Shown here piece by piece: positions 14,602-22,594 of a stretch of DNA of 39,917 nt (positions within the stretch are counted from its first letter, which is position 1; each line of letters begins with the position of its first letter). The stretch is from IMG/VR virus record IMGVR_UViG_3300009149_005307, positions 1 to 39,917 of that record; one strand, given 5' to 3'. This DNA comes from a virus. The notes under the pieces were generated by a model that did no database searches, was not told the DNA's origin, and saw only the letters and a list, made by a program, of their open reading frames with translations. The position numbers and the translations under genes are program-made.

Positions 14602-16515
14602 ATGAACGAGAACACAAAATGGTTTTCACAAACACTTTTAACATTCAAAGACAAGATGTATATGACAGATGGATATTTGAGAATATCAATCTCAAGTAAT
14701 ACAGAAGATTATAAATTCTTCAATCCACCTATACTTAATATTTCAATCACTAATAATTTTCAAAAATCTTATAATCTCAACATTCAGAATTGTGAAGATT
14801 TACTTGAGTCATTTACAAAAGCTATGACTCAATTAAATGGAGATGAAACTATAATTGAAAAGAAATATCAAAAAAATACAATTATACTTTTTAAATTTGC
14901 TATTGAAAATATAAATCAAACAAGAGTTGTTGTTATAGAAATTATATCAAGCGAAACTGATTCAACTAAAGTTATAATTCCTCTAAAACCTACATTTCAA
15001 TCTTTTATAAGAAGATTAAAAGCATTTGTTAATAATTATGATGAAATATGTAATCAGTTATTTCTTCAAACAATTCAAACAGAATCAATTCAAATAATTC
15101 ATCAACTTCCAACTTTAATAAAAGGGATATCATCTCAGATTATATCTAAGATTCCTGACGAAGATACAATCTTAGATTCCCCCGCACGAGAAGAAATCGA
15201 GCAAGAAGCTGCCCAGACTATAGAAACAATTGCTGATTTAGATAAATATTTGGGTGATGATATGTCGAACATCAAATTGCCGGAAATTGATAAAGCTGAG
15301 ACTGTAATACCAATTATTGAAATAGATAGCATTTTGGTTGAAAAGGTGTTAAGAGGAGATTTATTTAATCTTGAAAATAAATTAACAAGTTTTGCAACAT
15401 CTAAACAACCATTAATTGATATGAAAAATGATCTACAAACATTCTTTGATTTTCCTCTATTACCAGCACTATCTGAAGATGATAGAAAATCACTAGTATA
15501 TATTTCAACTTTACTTCAAAATTATTACACAAAAGCAAATACAATTAATGATGTACCAATACCAATGAGCACTCCAACTCTTAAATATAAAGGATTGTAT
15601 AATGAAGAAAATATTGAGTTAGCAAAAGATATATTGCTTATTATTGGATATATGAGAACTCTAAGAAGAAGACTTGAAGCTAAAATTACAAATGCTTATG
15701 ATAATAAGTCATTAATGTATTTATATTTAAGATGTATGTTAGATCCATTTTGTTTTACTTTTATAGAAGAATTAACTAAAAAAGACATTATATCATCATT
15801 GAAAAATAGATATGAGTATTTTGATAAAGATGGATTTTTTGATAAGTATAAACAAATGTTATTAGATAATAATTGTTCTGGTATTGATGTAACAGATATT
15901 GTTACATTTGCAGAAGAGATATCAGATAATATTATTAGGAAAACTAATATGATAAATGTGTTGCATCAAGAATCATATGAAAAAGGTCAAATGAAACTTC
16001 CTTCTAAGAATACGTTTAGTTTAGAACAAATTACAAATGAGTTCATCCCACTGGAAGTTAATGAAAAAATGGGATTTAATTTTAAAGATAAAGAAGCATT
16101 AGCAACTTTAAAAGATAATATAAACCCATCAGATGAAGTTTTAACTTTTTTTATAAAACAACAAAAAATAAATAAAACTATAAATGTTGAAAAGATAACT
16201 CCTCTACAAAGATATATTGATAAATATAAGCAAGATATTCCAGATCAATATAGAGATGAAGTTGTAAATCATGTAAAATCTATGCAATATGATGTTTTTG
16301 ATTTTGATAAATGCCCTTGGCCGCTTGACGAATTTGATGATCGTATTGTAAAAGCATTTTATGTTTGGGATACAGAATCAGACACATCGATGAAAAGCAA
16401 CTTTACACATTTCGCTTCAATGGTTGAAGAGGAGCAAATGACAAAAGAAGCTATACTGATTTCATCCAAAATTGAAAAATCGGATGGATGGAGTTCTATT
16501 TCTGATATGATATGA
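14602..16515 (+). CDS. Large unknown protein, 637 aa (probable virion component)
   Basis: Family not recognised. The first 170 residues are β-rich (SISSNTEDYKFF, then TRVVVIEIISS). A Glu-rich helical region follows (about 190-225), and the rest is largely helical with many charged residues. No signal peptide, membrane segment or nuclease motif is visible. It is the first large gene of the plus-strand block and is followed closely by other presumed virion genes, so a structural role is inferred from size and place only. AAAGGAG lies 11 nt upstream of the ATG. Confidence 0.75.
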   Translation: MNENTKWFSQTLLTFKDKMYMTDGYLRISISSNTEDYKFFNPPILNISITNNFQKSYNLNIQNCEDLLESFTKAMTQLNGDETIIEKKYQKNTIILFKFAIENINQTRVVVIEIISSETDSTKVIIPLKPTFQSFIRRLKAFVNNYDEICNQLFLQTIQTESIQIIHQLPTLIKGISSQIISKIPDEDTILDSPAREEIEQEAAQTIETIADLDKYLGDDMSNIKLPEIDKAETVIPIIEIDSILVEKVLRGDLFNLENKLTSFATSKQPLIDMKNDLQTFFDFPLLPALSEDDRKSLVYISTLLQNYYTKANTINDVPIPMSTPTLKYKGLYNEENIELAKDILLIIGYMRTLRRRLEAKITNAYDNKSLMYLYLRCMLDPFCFTFIEELTKKDIISSLKNRYEYFDKDGFFDKYKQMLLDNNCSGIDVTDIVTFAEEISDNIIRKTNMINVLHQESYEKGQMKLPSKNTFSLEQITNEFIPLEVNEKMGFNFKDKEALATLKDNINPSDEVLTFFIKQQKINKTINVEKITPLQRYIDKYKQDIPDQYRDEVVNHVKSMQYDVFDFDKCPWPLDEFDDRIVKAFYVWDTESDTSMKSNFTHFASMVEEEQMTKEAILISSKIEKSDGWSSISDMI

Positions 16516-16531
16516 AGAAGGGGAATTAAGA

Positions 16532-17176
16532 ATGTCATTAAAATTAGGTAAATCGTTTGATCGAAGTTATAATATAAGAATTCCTATTTTAGATGGTCAT
16601 TATAATATTGGGATGTTCTTTTCTAAGAAATCAACATTTTTATTATTTAAAGTGGATCCTGATTTTACTACAAGTGAGTTTAAACATAATGTTAAAATTA
16701 ACATGTATAAAAATTTAGAATCATCTAAATTTTGTGAAACCTTTATAAAATTACATAATTATCGAAAAGATACACTAGATATCTCAAATCAATTTGATAA
16801 AATTAAAGATGAATATACATCTGATATTTCATTTATTTTAAATGAAACCTTAACACTATCAAAGATTCATTTATATGATAAAGATATATATGACACTTTG
16901 AATATTTATGGATTTACAATGACTTCATATAATAATGAATTTGCTTTTATTATAACTGAAAGACATAATGTATTAAAAAGATTAGGTAAAAAAATAGTAA
17001 GAACAAGCGGAATACAAATAGCAACTACACCCGCACTAAATTTATTAAATGAATTTCATCAAGAAGGAAAAATGTGCGGTAAAGCTGGGATTGAAATTCG
17101 TAAACCCAGCGATGAAATTATAAAATTTTCAGATGCAGAAAAAGAGGCAATTATAGATGACCCAACTTCGAGATAG
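16532..17176 (+). CDS. Unknown protein, 214 aa
   Basis: A mixed α/β protein with aromatic-rich strands (STFLLFKVDPDF near 35) and a basic, Gly-containing C-terminal region. Family not recognised. GAAGG precedes the ATG and its end overlaps the start of the 408 aa protein gene by 20 nt, so the two are probably made together. Confidence 0.7.
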   Translation: MSLKLGKSFDRSYNIRIPILDGHYNIGMFFSKKSTFLLFKVDPDFTTSEFKHNVKINMYKNLESSKFCETFIKLHNYRKDTLDISNQFDKIKDEYTSDISFILNETLTLSKIHLYDKDIYDTLNIYGFTMTSYNNEFAFIITERHNVLKRLGKKIVRTSGIQIATTPALNLLNEFHQEGKMCGKAGIEIRKPSDEIIKFSDAEKEAIIDDPTSR

Positions 17177-18383
17177 ATATCACTTTATTCATAATGTTTT
17201 TGCTCATTTTTATAAAGATGTGCTGGATTGGTTTTCAGAAACTTTATATCCAAGATTTGAGTATCGCGTTGTGGGAACATATGATAAAGCTGTGGAATAT
17301 ATACAAAAAAATTGTCAATATGATCGTGAAACTGATAACCCAATGTTCCCAGCTTTGATATTAAATCCATCTGGAGAATTTACACCCGCTGATGGTAATG
17401 CAGGCGGTAGACAATATTGGAGATACCCAAATTTAAATCCGACATTAATTAAAAGGTTATTTGACCCTATTTATAGAGATGATCGAATGATCGTTCATGC
17501 TGGGTTTATTCGTATGAAAGGTGAAATTGAATTGATCATGTTATTGAATAGTTTTTATGAATATTGTGATCTAAGAATGATGTTGATAAATATGTTTGGA
17601 GGTATGGATAGAATTATATACCCACAATTCTTTTCATCGTTTATTATATTACCACCTGATTTTGTTGATTATGAATATAAAAATGAATATACAGGACAGG
17701 ATTATAGACTTGATTGGGCATCAGCAAACGCATCAACACAGTTGGTTAGATCAACCGCAAAAAATGAACTTGTATTACCATTAAATGTTAAACCTCAGAT
17801 TTCATTAACTAGTATGTCAGATGCAAGCAATCGATATGGTGGAACTGACAATGTTGCTGAATGGAAACTTGGTGCTACACTTAACTATGAAATTGAAATG
17901 CCAAACTATTTGATAATAGAATCTGATTACTTAGCTGAAGAAGCTGATATAAGCATAAGTTACGGATCAACATATTCAGCATATAATGATTATCAACCAC
18001 CTGATACAAGAATGTTGTATGATTTTAAATGGGATTGGGGATTAAATTCAGAAACTAATAGCGATAATTTAGGATATATGAATCCAAATGATGCTACAAG
18101 CAGTATGGAATATATTGGTGAGTTTGTTTATAATACAAGATATTTTCATACAGTTACAGCAGCTGAGGCAGGCGATTCAACATCAAATATTTATATCACC
18201 CTTCCAGAACAAATCTTAAAACCTTATATTTTAATTGTTAACTCAGCTTATGGTCAATTGATTTTCGGTGATAATTATCGTATAATTAATAATGGGTGGA
18301 CATTAATGATTAAACGAGATACTGTTGATTTTAAAGAAGGAATGATATTAGAATTATATGTATATAAGCAGTTGGAGACTTAA
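17157..18383 (+). CDS. Probable virion structural protein, 408 aa
   Basis: An N-terminal helical part (RDRYHFIHNVFAHFYKDVLDWF) leads into a long β-rich body with many Tyr, Asn and Asp residues (LNYEIEMPNYLIIESDYL, then ISISYGSTYSAYNDY). It closes in short strands (GWTLMIKRDTVDF, then MILELYVYK). Composition and layout resemble tail or baseplate proteins, but no family signature is visible. An AAAGAGG ribosome site lies inside the previous gene. Confidence 0.65.
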   Translation: MTQLRDRYHFIHNVFAHFYKDVLDWFSETLYPRFEYRVVGTYDKAVEYIQKNCQYDRETDNPMFPALILNPSGEFTPADGNAGGRQYWRYPNLNPTLIKRLFDPIYRDDRMIVHAGFIRMKGEIELIMLLNSFYEYCDLRMMLINMFGGMDRIIYPQFFSSFIILPPDFVDYEYKNEYTGQDYRLDWASANASTQLVRSTAKNELVLPLNVKPQISLTSMSDASNRYGGTDNVAEWKLGATLNYEIEMPNYLIIESDYLAEEADISISYGSTYSAYNDYQPPDTRMLYDFKWDWGLNSETNSDNLGYMNPNDATSSMEYIGEFVYNTRYFHTVTAAEAGDSTSNIYITLPEQILKPYILIVNSAYGQLIFGDNYRIINNGWTLMIKRDTVDFKEGMILELYVYKQLET

Positions 18384-18384
18384 T

Positions 18385-18954
18385 ATGAAAACATCAAAAA
18401 AATCACTAAAACATCTTGAAATGATGATTGGCGATGAAGATAAAGTTGAAAGAGTTGTCACGGTTGCGGCAGGTATTATCGTTAAAGAGGATGAAAATGG
18501 TAATCCAATGGTATTGTTAATTCAACGAGCAGCTGATGATCACTGGCCACTTCATTTTGAGTTTCCACGGGGGAAATGTGATAAACCAATAGGTGAAAAA
18601 CCAAGACCATGTGTTATAAGAGAAGTAAAAGAAGAAACAGGGCTTGATGTTATAATTGACGAATTTATTGGTAAGTTTGAATATTTAGCAGAGGGCGGGA
18701 AACGAAAAAGTATCTGCTATAATTATACATGTGTAATGAAAAATCCAAATCAAAAAGTTAAATTATCAAAAGAGCATAGAACTTATAAATGGATAAGTCA
18801 AATGGGTGAAGCAGAAATGATGGTTCACCCAGATCAAAAAAGATTTATTGAAAAAATATTAAGTGTTAATAATCCAATTGTTTCAATTCCACAAAATGAC
18901 TTTACAAAAAACAATAGGTTAGAGGAATATTTAAAATGGTTATCAAAGAAATAA
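18385..18954 (+). CDS. NUDIX hydrolase
   Basis: A 189 aa protein with start at 18385 because GGAG lies 9 nt upstream. The NUDIX box is nearly canonical: E71-x7-R79-E80-V81-x-E83-E84-x-G86-L. The upstream glycine G63 is eight residues before E71 instead of six, so two residues are inserted in the first loop. The FEFPRGK strand before the box is typical. It hydrolyses a nucleoside diphosphate linked to another group; possible substrates are oxidised nucleotides, NAD-like compounds, Ap4A or sugar nucleotides. The C-terminal 40 residues after the domain are unassigned. Confidence 0.9.
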   Translation: MKTSKKSLKHLEMMIGDEDKVERVVTVAAGIIVKEDENGNPMVLLIQRAADDHWPLHFEFPRGKCDKPIGEKPRPCVIREVKEETGLDVIIDEFIGKFEYLAEGGKRKSICYNYTCVMKNPNQKVKLSKEHRTYKWISQMGEAEMMVHPDQKRFIEKILSVNNPIVSIPQNDFTKNNRLEEYLKWLSKK

Positions 18955-19226
18955 CCGCTTCATATAATAAGATTGAAGATTATCTAAATTTAATTCAACT
19001 TGATTATAATTTAATATCCTATGATATTTATTGTGAGTCTTTAGATCTTGTATTTGAAAATAAGTTAACTGAGGGATTTTTTGATAACATAAAAAATATG
19101 AGTTTACCAAGAGAATTTCTCAGAGTCTTTAACGATATGCGAACTCAAATTGAAAAAATTGCAAAAGAATTTAAACTTGGATTACCAGATGTTGTTTCTG
19201 CATTTAAAGAAAAAACAATTTTATGA
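18936..19226 (+). CDS. Unknown protein, N-terminal part of a frameshifted gene
   Basis: A 96 aa frame beginning inside the NUDIX gene end, with GAGG about 10 nt upstream. It is helical and acidic, ending EKIAKEFKLGLPDVVSAFKEKTIL before TGA. The frame one base further on continues as a sensible helix (YEILKSFRFN) directly after this point, and removing one T from the TTTT run at 19219-19222 joins the two parts without a stop. I read this as the first third of a gene of about 273 codons ending at 19758. Confidence 0.65.
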   Translation: MVIKEITASYNKIEDYLNLIQLDYNLISYDIYCESLDLVFENKLTEGFFDNIKNMSLPREFLRVFNDMRTQIEKIAKEFKLGLPDVVSAFKEKTIL

Positions 19227-19758
19227 GATTCTTAAATCATTTAGGTTTAATATCAGTTTAATATTTAGATGTGTATTTGAGTTATCAAAAGCAGTTAGAG
19301 GTGGGTTATTAGCAATTTTTAAAGAATTATATAAAACTGGAGCCATTCAAAAACTAAAATCCGGAGCTATTAAGATAGATGATATTTTAAATAAATATCC
19401 AAGATTAAAGATGGTTGGTGGAGTTGTCGTTGCTGGTCTTCTTCTCTATCTATGGTTAAATATGACTTTTATTGGTGATCTTGATTATGATTTTAATTTC
19501 TCTGATATTTCAAATGCTCTATCTGGAAGTTTTAGTATTGCTGATTTATTTGTAAGTCCAGAGGGGTTGATGTTACTTACTCTATTCGGAACAGGAGTTG
19601 GTTTTGGTTTATCAATACCTTGGTTGGGGAAATCTGCTTATAATTTCACTTTGGCAATTTTCTATACAGTTTATAATAGAAATAAAGGAAAAGATTTTAA
19701 ATTTAAAGATATAATTGACAGATTTAAGAAAGAGATAAAAATGGAGAGATTAAGATAA
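19223..19758 (+). CDS. Membrane protein, C-terminal part of a frameshifted gene
   Basis: The frame is open from before 19150, but the meaningful part begins near 19223, just after the homopolymer frameshift. It is mainly basic helix, then two hydrophobic segments: KMVGGVVVAGLLLYLWLNMTF (about 19410-19470) and MLLTLFGTGVGFGLSIPWLG (about 19570-19630). The end is a Lys-rich tail. The two segments suggest membrane contact during infection or assembly. No ATG with a ribosome site fits this part alone, which supports the joined reading. Family not recognised. Confidence 0.65.
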
Positions 19759-20030
19759 TGTCTAATTCAGAAGATCAATTCGATGAAATTACAATTAAAT
19801 TAAGAGACCCAGATGATCAATTAGTTAAGATGATAGATTATATTATGCATATTGCAAATATTGGTCATTCATTTATAACAGTTGTTGATCCTGAATTGAG
19901 CGAATATACAAAGAAATTTTCTATGGATGGAGATGGATCATTTTTTATAAAAGAAGTTAAAAAGAATGGTAAAAAAGTTAATGTAAAAGACGATAAAATA
20001 ATAGAAAGTTATTTGAGAAAAATTCAATGA
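19758..20030 (+). CDS. Unknown acidic protein, 90 aa
   Basis: A small protein with an acidic N-terminus, a helix (KMIDYIMHIANIGHSF) and a lysine-rich end. It starts at a TAATG junction with the previous gene and ends at an ATGA junction with the next. Family not recognised. Confidence 0.65.
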   Translation: MSNSEDQFDEITIKLRDPDDQLVKMIDYIMHIANIGHSFITVVDPELSEYTKKFSMDGDGSFFIKEVKKNGKKVNVKDDKIIESYLRKIQ

Positions 20031-20581
20031 TAACTTTGAAAATAAAGAAACCCGGCCATATAATTGAAATCCCTGGTTTACCAACTTTACGAAGTCCAGT
20101 TGATATTGATATAACTAAATTGGATATGCGAAAAGTTGCTATATATTTAAAAACGGCAGGTATAAACCAATATGAGATTATTTCTGAAAAAGAAATAACT
20201 AAAAAGGTATATACACATAAAGATTTTGAAAAGAAAAAATCAGAAAAAGAAGAAGTAATACAACTAGATATAGACAAACGATTTAATAAACTAGAAAAGA
20301 TGATGCTTACCTTACTGACTAAAAAAACTAGTAATGTAGAGTCAGAAAAGGAACAAATTACTGATAAATTGGATAAGCTTGAAAGATTGGTATCTCAAAG
20401 ATTAAAAACTGGGCAGATGTTAAAATATGAACCAGGCGAACCTGAGATTGAAGAATTGGATTCATTTATTCCCGATATTGATTTAAGTGAAATGACAATT
20501 AAATCTGATATAAAAATAGTTAAACGGGATGATGATTTAGAAGATTCTGTAGATATCTTATCTGGTTTAATGAAGAAATAG
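20027..20581 (+). CDS. Coiled-coil protein upstream of the actin-like ATPase
   Basis: A 184 aa protein. The first 60 residues are β-rich, residues 70-140 are a charged helix with coiled-coil character (KRFNKLEKMMLTLL, then TDKLDKLERLVSQRL), and the C-terminus is acidic (DLEDSVDILSGLMKK). Family not recognised. It lies 13 nt before the actin-like ATPase and is a positional candidate for a partner or adaptor of that filament-type protein. Confidence 0.7.
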   Translation: MITLKIKKPGHIIEIPGLPTLRSPVDIDITKLDMRKVAIYLKTAGINQYEIISEKEITKKVYTHKDFEKKKSEKEEVIQLDIDKRFNKLEKMMLTLLTKKTSNVESEKEQITDKLDKLERLVSQRLKTGQMLKYEPGEPEIEELDSFIPDIDLSEMTIKSDIKIVKRDDDLEDSVDILSGLMKK

Positions 20582-20594
20582 TGGAGGATATATA

Positions 20595-21644
20595 ATGGTA
20601 GAAGAAAAAGCGGTTGATGTGAAAAAAGAAAAACAATCAGTAGTGAGTATTGGATTAGATGTTGGTACAATGCATCTTGTGTGTGCCAGATCTGATAGTG
20701 AAGATGTAAAGATAACACGAAATGTTTTTCTAAAGGTTGATAAAGAAGATGTATCAATAAGTCAATTGAGTAATATTAGTTATGTTGAAAATGAAGATCA
20801 TGAAATGTTTATTATCGGTTCAGATTCTTTTGAGTTCGCTAATATTTTTGGACAAGAAGTTTCAAGACCAATGGAAAAAGGATTAATATCGCCAAAAGAG
20901 ATTGCTGCAATTGATGTTATAACATTAATGCTTAAAGATTTAATTGGCGATACAAAAAACAAAGAAGTGTATTGCTCATACTCAATTCCTGCTGCTGCAA
21001 TTGATGAAGGAAGATCTGTAACATATCATGAAAATGTTTTTGCAAGAGTTTTAAATAGTCTTGGAGTTAATCACACATCAGTTAATGAAGCAATGGCAAT
21101 TATATATTCAGAGTGTGCAAAAGAAAAATTCAGTGGTATTGGAATTAGTTTTGGTGCTGGTATGGCAAATGTTGCAATTTCATACAAGGGTGTTGAAGCA
21201 TTAACATTTTCAACAGCTAAAGCAGGAGACTGGATTGATAGAATGGTTGCCGCAGATTTAGATATGGTTGCTAATAGAGTTACAAATCTAAAAGAAAAAT
21301 ATATGAGATTGAGTGGTGAGTCGACTGTTAAAAATAAAAAGACTAAAAGAGTATTGGAAGCGCTATTTTATTATCATAAAGCTTTGATTGATTATACAGT
21401 TAAAAAGATTATCAAAGAGTTTGATGAAAAGGTTGATATTGAAATTGATGATGAAATACCAATTGTTATTTCAGGTGGTACAAGTTTGCCAGAAGGATTT
21501 GTACATTTGTTTAAAACAGTTCTTTCATCATATGAACTTCCATTTGATGTATCAGAGATTAGGAGTGCAAAAAATCCATTAACAGCGGTTGCAAATGGTT
21601 TATTGGTTAGAACCATGGCAGATGTCAAAGGGATGGGGAAATGA
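20595..21644 (+). CDS. Actin/Hsp70-fold ATPase (ParM/MreB-like)
   Basis: A 349 aa protein with the sugar-kinase/Hsp70/actin nucleotide-binding motifs in order. Phosphate-1 is SIGLDVGT at 18-25, connect-1 is VNEAMAIIYSE near 163-173, phosphate-2 is GISFGAGMANVAI at 183-195, a GDWID segment follows near 211, and the adenosine motif is VISGGTSLPEGF at 291-302. Length fits ParM, MreB or Alp proteins and is too short for a full Hsp70. Such proteins form filaments or act as ATP-driven clamps. GGAGG precedes the ATG. A cytoskeletal, positioning or assembly-chaperone role is inferred. It sits among presumed virion genes next to a coiled-coil protein. Confidence 0.88.
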   Translation: MVEEKAVDVKKEKQSVVSIGLDVGTMHLVCARSDSEDVKITRNVFLKVDKEDVSISQLSNISYVENEDHEMFIIGSDSFEFANIFGQEVSRPMEKGLISPKEIAAIDVITLMLKDLIGDTKNKEVYCSYSIPAAAIDEGRSVTYHENVFARVLNSLGVNHTSVNEAMAIIYSECAKEKFSGIGISFGAGMANVAISYKGVEALTFSTAKAGDWIDRMVAADLDMVANRVTNLKEKYMRLSGESTVKNKKTKRVLEALFYYHKALIDYTVKKIIKEFDEKVDIEIDDEIPIVISGGTSLPEGFVHLFKTVLSSYELPFDVSEIRSAKNPLTAVANGLLVRTMADVKGMGK

Positions 21645-22003
21645 AAAAACTTGATAAATATTTAACTATGTTACATGAGGAGTTTAATGCTAGGATTGCG
21701 ATTGCAGATATTGAAGGTGATTTTAATAATGATTGGACTGATTGTTATGAAATAAAATGCCAGCGTAAGATTGAGAACAAATATGAAAAGAATTTTTGTA
21801 AAGCACAATGTTATATGTCTGCAGCAAATAAAGCTATTTCAAGATTAAATTCAATTAAAGGTAAATGCTCAGCAGCTACAAATCCAAACTCTTGTGTGAG
21901 TACATTAAAAACTGTAGTTGAAAGGTTTCAAAAGAAAATGGTAAACGCTAGAAGTACACAAGCCAAAGCAAGCGCTCAAATGGCAAAATTTAAAGAAGCA
22001 TAA
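21641..22003 (+). CDS. Cys-containing helical protein, 120 aa
   Basis: A helical protein with cysteines at regular places (DCYEIKCQRK, FCKAQC, GKCSAATNPNSC), six in total, giving CxxxC-like pairs that could form disulfides or bind metal. A basic C-terminal helix follows. The ATG overlaps the ATPase stop. Family not recognised. A structural helper of the ATPase or of the virion is possible. Confidence 0.65.
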   Translation: MKKLDKYLTMLHEEFNARIAIADIEGDFNNDWTDCYEIKCQRKIENKYEKNFCKAQCYMSAANKAISRLNSIKGKCSAATNPNSCVSTLKTVVERFQKKMVNARSTQAKASAQMAKFKEA

Positions 22004-22020
22004 TTAATGAGGATAAAATA

Positions 22021-22140
22021 ATGGCAAAAATAAAATGTCCGGAAGGACACAGATGGTGACCGATTAAAAAGAAATGTATCCCTGCGGGTCAGGGAAAAGG
22101 TCAAGGTCAAAAACAACAAAGGGGACAAGGAAAAGGACCA
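22021..22140 (+). pseudogene. 5' part of a gene interrupted by in-frame TGA
   Basis: The ATG at 22021 has GAGGA 7 nt upstream. The frame reads MAKIKCPEGHRW, then TGA at 22057-22059, then PIKKKCIPAG and a Gln/Gly/Lys-rich linker that runs without a break into the 142 aa frame at 22141. The sequence on both sides of the TGA is protein-like and symmetrical (CPEGHRW and KKKCIP). A single base change would make TGC or TGT (Cys), TGG (Trp) or CGA (Arg). Confidence 0.6.
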
Positions 22141-22569
22141 ATGGGAACACCAAAACAAGTTCAAGAGGCATATGATTTAGTTGATTCAATTTTAACTGGA
22201 AATTATCAATCTTATAAAAAACTACAAGAGATGGATGAGTTTCTAGATGATATTCTTAACGAAGTTGAAAATAAAGTTGATAATGTACCAGATCAAGACA
22301 TCCCAGAACTACAACAAAGTGTTGAAGATGATATAAGCGGAACAGATAGTGATGAACCGGAGGAAGCATCCGGGAATGACTTATCACAAATTGAGAACAT
22401 ATTATTGAAAACAACAAAAAGATTAATTAAAGAGGAAGATTTTAGAGCATTCTTTAAAGGGATGATGAAGAAATGGAAAATAACATCACCAACCCAACTA
22501 AGTGATGAAAAGAAGAAACAGTTTTTTACTGCAGTTGATAAAGGATGGAAGGCAAAAAAAGAAGCATAA
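22141..22569 (+). CDS. Acidic protein, 142 aa, downstream of an in-frame TGA
   Basis: The main part of the interrupted gene; an ATG at 22141 with AGGA upstream could allow separate initiation. It is helical, strongly acidic in the middle (DISGTDSDEPEEASGND, near 62-78), with a globular C-terminal segment (DFRAFFKGMMKKWKI...GWKAKKE). Family not recognised. It is the last gene before the glycan locus. Confidence 0.65.
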   Translation: MGTPKQVQEAYDLVDSILTGNYQSYKKLQEMDEFLDDILNEVENKVDNVPDQDIPELQQSVEDDISGTDSDEPEEASGNDLSQIENILLKTTKRLIKEEDFRAFFKGMMKKWKITSPTQLSDEKKKQFFTAVDKGWKAKKEA

Positions 22570-22594
22570 AAAATGAATGAAAGGAAGTTAAAGA

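Noticed and set aside
14505-14699. A 64 aa plus-strand frame
   Set aside because: It starts at GTG without a ribosome site and overlaps the start of the well-supported 637 aa gene by about 100 nt.
19978-20277. Antisense 99 aa frame (minus) with hydrophobic sequence
   Set aside because: It is opposite two coupled genes with good junctions and has no ribosome site. The hydrophobic character comes from reading AT-rich coding DNA backwards.
20395-20757. Antisense 120 aa frame (minus)
   Set aside because: It covers the end of the coiled-coil gene and the start of the actin-like gene in the wrong direction and lacks a ribosome site.
7856-22569. Reassigned stop codon as explanation for the in-frame TAA and TGA
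   Set aside because: TAA, TGA and TAG all end other intact genes in the window, so a global change of code is not supported.
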